NCBI RefSeq assembly: GCF_000723165.1
Contig: NZ_HG322949.1
Coordinates: 5,443,524 to 5,507,523 of the forward strand
Length of the DNA: 64,000 nucleotides
Reading direction: 5' to 3'
Origin: Janthinobacterium agaricidamnosum NBRC 102515 = DSM 9628
Lineage (GTDB): Bacteria > Pseudomonadota > Gammaproteobacteria > Burkholderiales > Burkholderiaceae_D
Shown here in pieces: positions 24,518 to 33,321 of this stretch. How positions within the stretch are numbered: the first letter of the stretch is position 1; the number at the start of each line of letters is the position of its first letter. A program made the position numbers and the translations under genes. The notes beneath the pieces were generated by a model. It made no database searches. It was not told where the DNA came from and worked only from the letters and a program-made list of their open reading frames with translations.

Positions 24518-25654
24518 CTACCCCAGCCGCGCCAGCGCAACCCTGGCCAGTGCCAGTTGCCCGACGTAATAGCGGTGCAAGGCCGCCGGATCGGTCAGGT
24601 CGAGGCCGATGACGACACACAGGTCGGCCACTTTGCACACCGCGTCGCCGGTCTCCACCAGCGGTCCCAGCCGGGCCGCCAGCGCGCGCGCCGCCTCTTG
24701 CTGGTCAGCCCGGTATCCGACCCGGGTGCGCGCCACCAGGAACGTCTTTTCATTACTCAGGCGTACTACTTGCAAGTGCCGGCCGGCCACCGTGCGCGCC
24801 AGCGCCGCCGCCATGCCGGTGACGCCGTTGCCGTTGCGGATTTCCAGCCGCAGCAAACCTTCCAGTGACTGCTGATCGGCCACTTGCGGCGCCGGCGCAA
24901 GGTCCGGCGCGACACCGGCCTGCGGCGCGGCGACCCGGCGCAGCGACGCGATGCCGCCGCTGAGCGTCACTTCGGTGCGCGCCATGTCGTCCGGCCAGGC
25001 GCTGGCCGCCGCGCTCGCGGCTGTGTTGGACGTCGTTGACGCATGTGCCGGCAGGCTGCGCGGCGCGGCTTGCCGGGCCAGCGCGTAATCGGCCCTGGCG
25101 TCGTATTGCCGCAGGCTGAGCGCCTGCCTGAACATCAACGCGGCGCGTTCGCCGTGGCCGGTCTTTTCCAGTACCGCCCCCAAATGTTCCCAGGTGGCGG
25201 CGTTCAGCGGATCGAGCACGCAAGCTTTTTCCAGCGTGTTCAGCGCTTGCTCGTCGTCGCCGCTCAAGAAATAGGCGTAGCCCAGATTACTGAACAGGAA
25301 GGCGTGTTCCGGCGTCGCGATTTGCGCGTCGGTCAGGCCGCGCCACAGCTCGATGGCGCGACGGTAGTCGCCCTGTCCCGCATACAGTACCGCCAGGCCG
25401 TTGCGCGCATTGATGTGCGCCGGCGCGATGCGCAGCGCCTGCTGGTAGGATTGCAGCGCTTCGGCCCGGCGCCCGGCGGCGTACTGGTTGCGGCCCAATA
25501 CATAATAACCATCGGCTGCGGAATTGTCCGCCGCCGCAGCGTCGGCCGCCGGCATCGCCAACGGCGCCGGCCGGACCGGCTGGCCGCCGCCGGCGCACGC
25601 CATCAGCACGGCACAGGCGCAGGCGGCAGTCAGGTATTTGATGCTGGTCTGCAT
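24518..25654 (-). CDS. TPR lipoprotein with C-terminal LytR_C-like domain (TadD-like)
   Basis: This 378-residue exported protein begins with a lipoprotein signal (lipobox LMAC, C20). TPR repeats fill about residues 45-195, with the helical pattern YYVLGRNQYAAGRRAEALQSYQQAL. The C-terminal 120 residues contain LRLEIRNGNGVTGMAAALA, typical of LytR_C domains. As last gene of the Tad locus it takes the place of TadD, the pilotin-like TPR lipoprotein. A stem-loop (AGTGGCC/GGCCACT, 24492-24519) spans its stop codon. It is separated from tadC by a 160-bp inverted-repeat element. Confidence 0.82.
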   Translation of the reverse strand: MQTSIKYLTAACACAVLMACAGGGQPVRPAPLAMPAADAAAADNSAADGYYVLGRNQYAAGRRAEALQSYQQALRIAPAHINARNGLAVLYAGQGDYRRAIELWRGLTDAQIATPEHAFLFSNLGYAYFLSGDDEQALNTLEKACVLDPLNAATWEHLGAVLEKTGHGERAALMFRQALSLRQYDARADYALARQAAPRSLPAHASTTSNTAASAAASAWPDDMARTEVTLSGGIASLRRVAAPQAGVAPDLAPAPQVADQQSLEGLLRLEIRNGNGVTGMAAALARTVAGRHLQVVRLSNEKTFLVARTRVGYRADQQEAARALAARLGPLVETGDAVCKVADLCVVIGLDLTDPAALHRYYVGQLALARVALARLG

Positions 25655-25698
25655 GATGCACTCCTTCCACTCATATCATTGATAGGGTTTATGTCCTT

Positions 25699-25858
25699 AG
25701 AGCCTATCCCGGTAGATGAATACGCCCTCTTCTGGCGCCCCTCAGGAACGGGGACTGCGTTGATCGTCGTCGCGTGGCTCGCCACGCTTGCTCCTCACGC
25801 CTGGTCCGCGCTCCCGATGCGCGGCCAGAACAAGACGCTCACTACTGGGATAGGCTCT
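25699..25858. repeat. 160-bp element with 12-bp terminal inverted repeats inside the tad operon
   Basis: AGAGCCTATCCC (25699-25710) and GGGATAGGCTCT (25847-25858) are perfect inverted ends. A smaller palindrome GCGTGGC-TC-GCCACGC lies inside (25772-25787). The element contains no gene and touches the tadC stop codon. It looks like a non-autonomous repeat (MITE- or REP-like), although a structured intercistronic RNA is possible. Confidence 0.65.
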
Positions 25859-26799
25859 TACTGGTTGGCCGCCATGGCCGGCACCAATACCCGGTAGACT
25901 TCGATGATGGCCGGCCCCATCAATACCAGCATCAGGGTCGGGAAGACGCAAAAAATCAGCGGGAACAGCAGTTTCAAGGCGATCTTGGCGGCCGCTTCCT
26001 CGGCCATCAGGCTGCGCTTGCTGCGCAGGTTATCGGAATGCACGCGCAGCGAATCGCCCATGCTGGTGCCGAAGCGTTCCGACTGGATCAGCATCGCCAC
26101 CAGCGTGTCGACGTCTTCGACGCCGCTGCGCAGCGCCAGGTTGCGCAGCGCTTTTTCCTTGCTGAAGCCGGCGCGCATTTCCATCAGCACCAGCTGCAAT
26201 TCCTGCGCCAATGTCACGCTCTTGATGTGGATTTCGGCGGCCACCTTGACCAGGCCGCGCTCCAGGCTCAGGCCCGCTTCGACGCAGACCGTCAGCAAGT
26301 CGAGCGCGTCGGGGATATTTTCGAAAATTTCGCGCTGGCGCCGCGCTGCGGTGCGCGCCAATATCAGGTTCGGCAGGTAATAACCGGCGCTGGCGGCCAG
26401 GCACAGCAGAAATAAAAACACATTGCGCAATTGCGCGCCCATGCCGCTGGCCGCGTACAGGCCGAGCAAGGCGGGAAACAGCAGCGCCAGCACCGATTTG
26501 GCGGCGAAGTACAGCGCCGGCGCATTGCCGTTGCGCCAGCCGGCATTCATGAAACGGGTGCGCAGCGGCGAACGTTCCCAGCCCTCTTCGGGCAGCGACA
26601 GCTTGGTGAATGGCTTGGCCACCTTGGCGATCCGCTCGATCCAGCCGCCGCCGGCGCCCACCTCCTTGGCGGCCGGCGCCATGAAGCCGAACAGGCGCTG
26701 GCGCAAGGCGCCTGGCGTAAAGATCAGCAGCGCCAGCAGCGACAGTCCGGCCACCACCGCGAAGACGATCAGTAAAAACAGCAATTGCGGGCCGGTCAT
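25858..26799 (-). CDS. tadC: Tad pilus inner-membrane platform protein TadC (T2SF family)
   Basis: This 313-residue polytopic protein has an N-terminal transmembrane segment (about 5-27), a central pair near 105-140, a cytoplasmic GSPF/T2SF domain (about 160-280) and a C-terminal helix around 285-305. With TadB it forms the platform for pilus polymerisation by TadA. The EDVDTLVAMLIQSERFGTS motif is typical. The gene follows tadB with a 34-bp gap. Confidence 0.93.
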   Translation of the reverse strand: MTGPQLLFLLIVFAVVAGLSLLALLIFTPGALRQRLFGFMAPAAKEVGAGGGWIERIAKVAKPFTKLSLPEEGWERSPLRTRFMNAGWRNGNAPALYFAAKSVLALLFPALLGLYAASGMGAQLRNVFLFLLCLAASAGYYLPNLILARTAARRQREIFENIPDALDLLTVCVEAGLSLERGLVKVAAEIHIKSVTLAQELQLVLMEMRAGFSKEKALRNLALRSGVEDVDTLVAMLIQSERFGTSMGDSLRVHSDNLRSKRSLMAEEAAAKIALKLLFPLIFCVFPTLMLVLMGPAIIEVYRVLVPAMAANQ

Positions 26800-26833
26800 G
26801 GTTTTCCTTTAAAGGTTGTGCCAACGCTGGCGG

Positions 26834-27811
26834 CTATACGCGGATACGGATCACCTTGCGCATCCAGACCACGCCCAGCGCCACCATGCCGGCCGCGTAC
26901 CACAGCAGGCGGATGCCGGTCGGATCGGTCCACAGCAGGCTGATGTAATGCGGATTGACCACCGACATGACCAGTATCATCACCACCGGCATCAGGCCCA
27001 GCACCCAGGCCGACATGCGGCCCTCGGCCGACAGCACGCGCACCTGGCCCAGCAATTTCAAGCGGGCGCGGATGATGCGCGCGATGCTGTTCAAGACTTC
27101 GGCCAGATTGCCGCCCGATTCGCGCTGGATCAGCACCGCGATGACCAGGTAGCGCAAGTCGGTCAGCGGGATGCGCATCGCCAGGTTGTGCAGCGCCTCG
27201 TTCATCGGCACGCCGTAATTGATTTCTTCATAGGTGGTCTTGAATTCGCCGCTGAGCGGTTCGGTCAACTCATCGCCGACCATTTGCAGCACGTTGGAAA
27301 ACGAATGTCCGGCGCGCAGCGCGCGCGCCAGGAAGTCGGCCGCTTCCGGCAACTGCGCCTCGATCTTGTGCAGCCTCCCGCTGCGCGCGCGCAGCAGGAT
27401 CATGCACGGCGAGGCCAGCGCCAGCGCGGCGAACAGCAGCGCGGCCAGCGGCGGCATGCCGAACGCGCGCGGCAGCAGCAGCCCGGGCAGCAGCAACAGC
27501 AGCGACCAGGCCAGCACTTGCGCGACCGACCATTTCAGGCCCGATTGCAGCAGCAGCCGGTCCAGCGCGGCGCTGTTCGGCAGGCGCCGCAGCAGATGGT
27601 CGAGCCGGGCCGACGCGGCGTAGCGGCGCTGCTTCAGGATCGAGACCCGCTCGCCGCCGCCGTCGCCGCGCGCGGCCATCAGGCGCAGTCGCTTGGCGAT
27701 GCGCTGGGCCCCGCCGCCGTGGGTGCCGGACCACCACAGCCAGGCGCCTTCGACCATCAGGATGCAGGCCGCGAACAGCAGCACCGCAAAACCGTAGAAC
27801 ACCAGGTCCAT
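26834..27811 (-). CDS. tadB: Tad pilus inner-membrane platform protein TadB (T2SF family)
   Basis: This 325-residue T2SF protein has membrane segments near residues 1-25, 90-135 and 265-320, with a cytoplasmic T2SF domain at about 155-280. The LLARALRAGHSFSNVLQMV and FKTTYEEINYGVPMNEAL stretches are the family signature. Together with TadC it forms the pilus assembly platform. It lies 22 bp downstream of tadA. Confidence 0.93.
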   Translation of the reverse strand: MDLVFYGFAVLLFAACILMVEGAWLWWSGTHGGGAQRIAKRLRLMAARGDGGGERVSILKQRRYAASARLDHLLRRLPNSAALDRLLLQSGLKWSVAQVLAWSLLLLLPGLLLPRAFGMPPLAALLFAALALASPCMILLRARSGRLHKIEAQLPEAADFLARALRAGHSFSNVLQMVGDELTEPLSGEFKTTYEEINYGVPMNEALHNLAMRIPLTDLRYLVIAVLIQRESGGNLAEVLNSIARIIRARLKLLGQVRVLSAEGRMSAWVLGLMPVVMILVMSVVNPHYISLLWTDPTGIRLLWYAAGMVALGVVWMRKVIRIRV

Positions 27812-27833
27812 GCCGTCCTCCGTTGGCTAGTCA

Positions 27834-29207
27834 TTACTCATAGATGCGGTCCGGGTCGAACACGCTGTCCGGCACCGCCACGCCGAACATGCGCAGCCGG
27901 TCGGCGAAACGCGGCCGCACGCCGGTGGCGCTGAAACGGCCCAGCACCTTGCCGTCCTTGTCGACGCCGCTCTGCTCGAAGGTGAAGATTTCATGCATGG
28001 CGATCACGTCGCCTTCCATGCCGGTCACTTCCTGGATGCTGACCAGCTTGCGCGCGCCGTCGGTCAGGCGCGACACTTGCATCACCACCGTCACGGCGGA
28101 ACAGATTTGCTGGCGGGTGGCGCGCGGCGTCAGGTTGACGCCGGCCATGCCGACCATGTTTTCCAGCCGCGACAGCGCGTCGCGCGGGGTATTCGAGTGG
28201 ATCGTCGCCAGCGAGCCCTCGTGGCCGGTGTTCATCGCCTGCAGCATGTCGAGCGCCTCGGCGCCGCGCACCTCGCCGAGGATGATGCGGTCGGGCCGCA
28301 TGCGCAGCGCATTGCGCACCAGCGAACGCTGCGTGACTTCGCCCTTGCCCTCGATATTCGGCGGCCGGGTTTCCAGCCGCACCACGTGCGGCTGGCGCAT
28401 TTGCAGTTCGGCCGCGTCCTCGATGGTGACGATGCGTTCGCTGGAAGGGATGAAGCCGGACAGCACGTTGAGCAAGGTGGTCTTGCCGCTGCCGGTGCCG
28501 CCGGAAATCAGGATGTTGACCTTGGCCTGGCCCAGCGCCTGCAGCACCTGCACCATCGGCGGGGTCAGGCTTTTGTAGTCGACCAGGTTGGCCACCGACA
28601 GCGGGTTGACGGCGAAACGGCGGATCGACAGGATCGGCCCGTCCACCGCCAGCGGCGGGATGATGGCGTTGACGCGCGAACCGTCGGGCAGGCGCGCATC
28701 GACCATCGGGCTCGATTCGTCGACCCGGCGGCCGACCCGCGAGACGATCTTTTCGATGATCTTCATCAGGTGCGCATTGTCGTGGAAGGTGACGTCGGTC
28801 AGCTCCAGCTTGCCGGCCCGTTCGACATACACCTTGGCATAGGTGTTGACCAGGATGTCGGACACGCCGGGATCGGCCAGCAGCGGCTCCAGCGGCCCGA
28901 AGCCGAGCATTTCATACTGGATGTCGAGCACCAGGCTGTGCCGCTCATGCTGGTTCAGCACGATGCGCTCGTCTTCGATGATGCGCTGCACCAGCAGCGC
29001 CAGCTCATGCTTGAACTGCTCGGCGGTCAGCCGCTTCAGGCGTTCCAGGTCGATACGGTCGAGTATCGTCTGGTGCATGGTCTTCTTCAATTCCTGGTAA
29101 GCCTGGCTGGCCAGCGCGCCGGCCCCGGGCGGCGCCGGGCGCGCCGGATCGCTCACCGACAGGCGTTCGCGCAGGGTCATGTTTGCTTCCGGCGAATGTG
29201 GGTCCAC
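27834..29207 (-). CDS. tadA: Tad pilus assembly ATPase TadA (CpaF family)
   Basis: TadA is the hexameric secretion ATPase that powers polymerisation (and perhaps retraction) of the Flp pilus. The 457-residue protein has an N-terminal helical domain (about 60-130), and the ATPase core has Walker [10 protein letters not shown] at about 245-253. The Asp box reads [10 protein letters not shown], the Walker B region is [16 protein letters not shown] and the His box is [11 protein letters not shown]. All catalytic motifs are intact. Confidence 0.95.
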   Translation of the reverse strand: MDPHSPEANMTLRERLSVSDPARPAPPGAGALASQAYQELKKTMHQTILDRIDLERLKRLTAEQFKHELALLVQRIIEDERIVLNQHERHSLVLDIQYEMLGFGPLEPLLADPGVSDILVNTYAKVYVERAGKLELTDVTFHDNAHLMKIIEKIVSRVGRRVDESSPMVDARLPDGSRVNAIIPPLAVDGPILSIRRFAVNPLSVANLVDYKSLTPPMVQVLQALGQAKVNILISGGTGSGKTTLLNVLSGFIPSSERIVTIEDAAELQMRQPHVVRLETRPPNIEGKGEVTQRSLVRNALRMRPDRIILGEVRGAEALDMLQAMNTGHEGSLATIHSNTPRDALSRLENMVGMAGVNLTPRATRQQICSAVTVVMQVSRLTDGARKLVSIQEVTGMEGDVIAMHEIFTFEQSGVDKDGKVLGRFSATGVRPRFADRLRMFGVAVPDSVFDPDRIYE

Positions 29208-29273
29208 GTCAGGCTCCGCTTGGGTTGAGGTTGAAGTTGAGGTTGAGGTTGCAGCCAGGGTCGCGCCGGCCTC

Positions 29274-30449
29274 CTATAATTCCGCATCGCCGCGGCCGAA
29301 CAGGCGGTCGAACAGGCCCTTGCTTTCGCAAATGCGGCGCGCCGTCACCAGCTCCACCAGTTCGCCCAGGCTGCGCGCCACCGCGCTGGTGCGCGACAGT
29401 TGCAGCACCGGGATGCCCTGGTTGACCGAATCGGTGGCCGAGATGTAATCGTTGGGCACCGCATGCAGCACGCTCGCGCCCAGCGCATGTTCCAGGTCGG
29501 CCAGCCGCAGCTTGCCGCCTTTTTCATAGCGGTTCACGATCAGCCGGATGCGCTCGCCCGGATAACCCAGCGAGCGGAAGATGTCGAGCAGGCGGCGCGC
29601 GTCGCGGATGTCGGGCAAGGCCAGTTGCAGCACCGGATAGATGCTGTCGGCGCCGTCCAGCGCGCGCAGCGACAGCGCATCGATCTGGCGCCCGATGTCG
29701 AGCACGATGTAGTCGTAATGCTGGCGCGCCACGCGCAGGATCTTGTCGATATGCTCGGGCAGCATGTCGGCCGCGCGGGCCGGATCGTCGGCCGCCGCCA
29801 GCACCCCGAAATTGGGCGACACATGCACCAGGCACGAAGCCAGGAAGGCGCCGTCCATGCGCGCGATCTGGGCGCAGATGTCGGACAGCGTCATCGTCGG
29901 CACCTGGTCCGACACATACAGCACGGCGTCGCCGAACTGGCCGTGCAAGTCGATCAGCAAGACCTTGCTCTCGACCAGCGTGGCCAGCGCGTAGCCGAAA
30001 TTGGTGGACAGGAAAGTGGCGCCGCTGCCGCCCTTGCAGGAAATGAAGGCCAGTACCTTGCCGTCGCGCATCTGGGTCACGCCGGCCTGGATATCGAGCC
30101 GGTCCATCGCCTCGTGGAACAGCTTGTGCACCAGCGGCAGCTGCAGCACTTCGCGCACGCCGGCGCGCATCGCGCGGATCAGCAATTCCTGCTGGTGCTC
30201 GCGGCTCAGCATCATCAGGCAGGCGGCCGGATATTGCTTGGCCAGCCGCTCCAGCATGTCGACCTGGCCCGGGTCGACTTCGCTGGCGTCGACGATCACC
30301 AGTTCCGGCGCTTCCGGCACGATGTGATCGACCGCGTCGCGCAAGCCGCCGCGGCTGGCCGTCAATTGCAGTGCCGGCATGCGCGCGGCGCCCTGCGCCG
30401 CGATTTCTTCGTGCAGCAGGCTGTCGCGGGTAATGATCAGGGCTTTCAT
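29274..30449 (-). CDS. tadZ: Tad pilus localisation protein TadZ / CpaE-like ATPase
   Basis: This 391-residue protein has an N-terminal receiver-like domain (about 1-120) with degenerate phosphorylation residues, followed by a ParA/MinD-like domain. Its deviant Walker A reads KGGSGAT near residue 140, lacking the second lysine of KGGxGKT, so ATP hydrolysis may be weak or absent. TadZ proteins mark the pole or site of pilus assembly. It lies upstream of tadA with a 66-bp gap containing a short Glu/Val-rich codon repeat. Confidence 0.88.
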   Translation of the reverse strand: MKALIITRDSLLHEEIAAQGAARMPALQLTASRGGLRDAVDHIVPEAPELVIVDASEVDPGQVDMLERLAKQYPAACLMMLSREHQQELLIRAMRAGVREVLQLPLVHKLFHEAMDRLDIQAGVTQMRDGKVLAFISCKGGSGATFLSTNFGYALATLVESKVLLIDLHGQFGDAVLYVSDQVPTMTLSDICAQIARMDGAFLASCLVHVSPNFGVLAAADDPARAADMLPEHIDKILRVARQHYDYIVLDIGRQIDALSLRALDGADSIYPVLQLALPDIRDARRLLDIFRSLGYPGERIRLIVNRYEKGGKLRLADLEHALGASVLHAVPNDYISATDSVNQGIPVLQLSRTSAVARSLGELVELVTARRICESKGLFDRLFGRGDAEL

Positions 30450-30477
30450 CGGCTATCCTTTTGGTTCACAGTCGCGT

Positions 30478-31113
30478 TCACAGGCAGAGCGCCATGCCGG
30501 GCCGGTAACCCAGCGATTCGGCCACCGCCACGGTGGCCCCGGTGGGCAGGCTCACGCCTGCCGGAAACAGCATGCCGACCATCGGCACGATGGGTTGATA
30601 CGGCACCGGCCGGCAAGCGCCGGCGGCGCCGTTCGGGCCGCCCGGACCGTCCGGCAGGCACAGGCTGGCGCGCACGAAGCGGATGCAACTGGCGCCGTTC
30701 GGATCGTTGATGCAATTGACCAGGTTGCGCGCCGGGCAGCCCGGCAGCGCGCCGAGCGGCACCGGTTGCGCGGCGCCGCCCGGCAGCGACAGATAATCGA
30801 TGCGCACATAACTGTCGGTGATGGCGCCGCCCATCACCAGCCGGCCCGGACTGTCGCGGAACACCGCCTGCTGGCGCAGCCGCTGCATCGCGCCGGCGTC
30901 GGCGAAATTGGCGACCGCGGCGGCGCGCGCCGCGCGGCGCGTGATTTCCTGCACCGTGTTCCACAAGTAGACGGCGCGCGCCACTTCCATCATGGCGAAC
31001 AGGAACAGGAAGAAAACCAGCGCCACCAGCGCAAACTCGACCGCGGCCACGCCGCCCTGGCGCGTCCTGCGCCAGAGCGGAACAAGCATCGCCGGCGAGC
31101 TGCTAGTTGGCAT
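30478..31113 (-). CDS. TadE-like minor pseudopilin (TadF position)
   Basis: This 211-residue protein has the TadE N-terminal signature QGGVAAVEFALV at about residues 20-31, within a hydrophobic helix that continues to about 45. The invariant glutamate of the pseudopilin cleavage region is present. The rest is Gly/Pro-rich and extracytoplasmic. It overlaps the preceding TadE-like gene by 11 bp, so translation is coupled. It is longer than usual TadF proteins. Confidence 0.85.
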   Translation of the reverse strand: MPTSSSPAMLVPLWRRTRQGGVAAVEFALVALVFFLFLFAMMEVARAVYLWNTVQEITRRAARAAAVANFADAGAMQRLRQQAVFRDSPGRLVMGGAITDSYVRIDYLSLPGGAAQPVPLGALPGCPARNLVNCINDPNGASCIRFVRASLCLPDGPGGPNGAAGACRPVPYQPIVPMVGMLFPAGVSLPTGATVAVAESLGYRPGMALCL

Positions 31114-31585
31114 AATGCAGGCTCACATTCGCAAAAAAAGGCCGGGTCGCGATATTGCCCAGCCAATCGACCACGATCAGATACAGGAAGTTGTTTTGCT
31201 CCTGCTTGAAGATCTGGACCCGCACCATGACCGGTTTGCCGGCGCCCGTGCCGCAGCGGAAATACAGAGAGGTGTAGCCGTAATTGCACACCACCATGAT
31301 GTCGCGCCGCTGCAAGACGGTGTTCATTGCGGCGCCGCTGGCGATCGCCAGGTTTTCCGCCACCGCCGTGGCGCGGTCCGCGTCGTCCGGATTGGCCATC
31401 TCCAGCAGCGGCACGGTGGCCATGTAGCGCGCCGCGTCGTAGGCCGCTTTTTGCATCGCCGTGTAAGTCAGCAGCAAGCGTCCGAAGAACAGCGTCACGC
31501 CCAGCAGGCCGATAAAGAAGATCAGTATCAGCGCCAGCTCCAGCGACGCCAGGCCGCCCTGCCTGCTACGCCAGGCGCGCCTCAT
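31103..31585 (-). CDS. tadE: TadE-like minor pseudopilin
   Basis: This 160-residue protein has the TadE signature QGGLASLELALI at residues 9-20, at the start of a transmembrane helix (about 12-35). Minor pseudopilins of this type are processed by the prepilin peptidase and help initiate the pilus. The start codon overlaps the tadG stop as ATGA. The domain after the helix contains two cysteines, in VVCNYGYTSLYFRC, that could form a disulfide. Confidence 0.88.
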   Translation of the reverse strand: MRRAWRSRQGGLASLELALILIFFIGLLGVTLFFGRLLLTYTAMQKAAYDAARYMATVPLLEMANPDDADRATAVAENLAIASGAAMNTVLQRRDIMVVCNYGYTSLYFRCGTGAGKPVMVRVQIFKQEQNNFLYLIVVDWLGNIATRPFFANVSLHYAN

Positions 31586-33012
31586 TGCTGCAACTCCACC
31601 GGACCGCCGGGCGCCTGTTCCGCCACGACGCCGGCAAATTCGGCGCTGATCATGCCGGGCACGGCCGGCGCCGTCATGAAGAATTTGCCGATCGCCAGCA
31701 CGTTGGCCAGCACATCGCTAGCGGCCGGCAAGGGGCATGCCAGCAAGGGGATGAACAAGACCCGGCGCAACGCCAGGCCGGGATTGCCGGCCGGCGCCGT
31801 GACATACAGGCTATACGGCGAGGACGACAAAAAATTGCTATTGGCTACCGGCGCAGCCGGCGTGCCCGGATAAAGCTGCGCCCATGCGGAAGATGGAAAG
31901 GCCGTGAAATCGGCGGCCGGCCTGGGCGACGCATATTGGGCCGCGCGGGCATACGACCACAGCGGGCCGTAGCTGGCCGCGCTGACGCTGGCCGGCACCG
32001 GCGGCTCGATATCGGCCACCGTATGCAGCGGCGTGCCGCCGGCCGGCGCCGCACTCGGTCCGGCCGGCGCATTATTCATCCACCAGTTCGGGCCGGCGCC
32101 GGTGAACACGCGGATATTGGTATCGGGCGGCGCGCTCTTCGGATGGCACCAGCCGCTGCCATACTGGTTGAAGCGCGAATTGAGCGCGCCCAGCAAATCG
32201 GGCGGGAACGGGCTATGGGCATGGATCCGTGCATGACCGATGCGCACCATCGGCATGCTGCCGCTGCACACGAAGGGCGCGGCGGCGGCCGGCGTCACGT
32301 GCGCCGCCGCGCCCAGCGCATCGAGCGGGTCAATCGGATTGAGCAGGTAATTGGCCGGTGTCGCGCCATGCGGATTCAAGGCCAGCAAGTTGTAGCCGAC
32401 GCCGCGCCGGAAACCGTATTCGACCGCTTCGGTCCGGGCCGGCGGCCCCGGATTGTTGCGCGCGGTGAGCGGCTGCGGCGACATGGCGCACACCGCCAGC
32501 GGCGTCAGCCGGATACTGGAGCGTCCCGCCACCGCGCGGCCGGAGGTCTGCACCCGCGCCAGCGAACTCGATAGCGCCCCCATGAAATACATGCCGACGG
32601 TGCCCAGCGGCAGCGCATTGCGCGCCGTGTCGACCTTGACGAACAGCGCTTGCGTCGGATCGGCGACCACGCTTTGCCAGTCGCCTTCCGGCGCATCGGC
32701 GCTGGCGCTGAACTTGACCGCGTCGTCCGACAGGATCACCCCTTGCAGCCGGAATTGATAGGCGTTCGGTTCGGCGGCGCTGCTTTTGGCGGCCGCCAGC
32801 GCGCTGGCCACGCCGGCCGCGCTGCCGTTCAATTCCTGCGCCGCCGCCAGCGCCGCGCTGTCGGCGATGATTTGCAGTTCCGTCTTGCGGGCAAACACTT
32901 GTGCCAGGTCCAGCGCCATGCCGATGAAGCCGATCACCGCGATCAGCAAGATGGCGAAAATCATGATCAGCGAACCGCGCTGGCGCCTCGGGCGGGGAAG
33001 TTTATTTGCCAC
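31582..33012 (-). CDS. tadG: TadG-like pilus assembly protein
   Basis: This 476-residue protein has the TadG N-terminal signature RGSLIMIFAILLIAVIGFIGMA near residues 10-33, then DLAQVFARKTELQIIADSAALAAAQEL, and a long extracytoplasmic C-terminal region rich in Ala, Pro and Gly. No von Willebrand factor A metal motif is evident. A GTG at 33012 is chosen as start: GGGAG lies about seven bases upstream and it overlaps the lipoprotein gene by 11 bp. A longer frame to 33105 lies wholly inside that gene. Confidence 0.82.
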   Translation of the reverse strand: MANKLPRPRRQRGSLIMIFAILLIAVIGFIGMALDLAQVFARKTELQIIADSAALAAAQELNGSAAGVASALAAAKSSAAEPNAYQFRLQGVILSDDAVKFSASADAPEGDWQSVVADPTQALFVKVDTARNALPLGTVGMYFMGALSSSLARVQTSGRAVAGRSSIRLTPLAVCAMSPQPLTARNNPGPPARTEAVEYGFRRGVGYNLLALNPHGATPANYLLNPIDPLDALGAAAHVTPAAAAPFVCSGSMPMVRIGHARIHAHSPFPPDLLGALNSRFNQYGSGWCHPKSAPPDTNIRVFTGAGPNWWMNNAPAGPSAAPAGGTPLHTVADIEPPVPASVSAASYGPLWSYARAAQYASPRPAADFTAFPSSAWAQLYPGTPAAPVANSNFLSSSPYSLYVTAPAGNPGLALRRVLFIPLLACPLPAASDVLANVLAIGKFFMTAPAVPGMISAEFAGVVAEQAPGGPVELQQ

Positions 33013-33304
33013 CGCCGGCTCCCAGCATGAAGGTGACCGGCTGCGCGGCCGGTTCGGCAAACGATTTGTGATAGCGTTCGACAGCGGCGCGCGCGGCGCG
33101 GCCATCCATGCCGGTGACCGGCGCGGTATTGGCGGCGGCGTCCGGGTTCAGCACCTGGCTGACCAACGCGCTGCGCACCGTGTCGCCGAAGTGCCGGTCC
33201 CATTGCGGCGTGGTGCCGACGCACGCCGACAGCAAGGCGCAGGCCGACAGCAGACCCGGAAGCAAGCGCAAACGGCGCGGCAACGATGCGAGTGTGGCCT
33301 TCAT
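33002..33304 (-). CDS. Small Tad-locus lipoprotein
   Basis: This 100-residue protein has a lipoprotein signal with the lipobox LLSAC at about residues 25-29. The mature part holds the short motifs WDRHFGDTVR and GMDGRAARAAVERYHKSF. Small lipoproteins with this pattern are common between rcpA and tadG in betaproteobacterial Tad loci and may assist the secretin. The ATG at 33304 is chosen because MKATLAS leads directly to the basic region and hydrophobic core. Confidence 0.75.
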   Translation of the reverse strand: MKATLASLPRRLRLLPGLLSACALLSACVGTTPQWDRHFGDTVRSALVSQVLNPDAAANTAPVTGMDGRAARAAVERYHKSFAEPAAQPVTFMLGAGGGK

Positions 33305-33321
33305 GCTGGTACTCCCCCGGT

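Noticed and set aside
27993..29228. A 411-codon plus-strand frame opposite tadA.
   Set aside because: It is rich in His, Gln and Arg and is a mirror of the TadA codons; no start site or family motif supports it.
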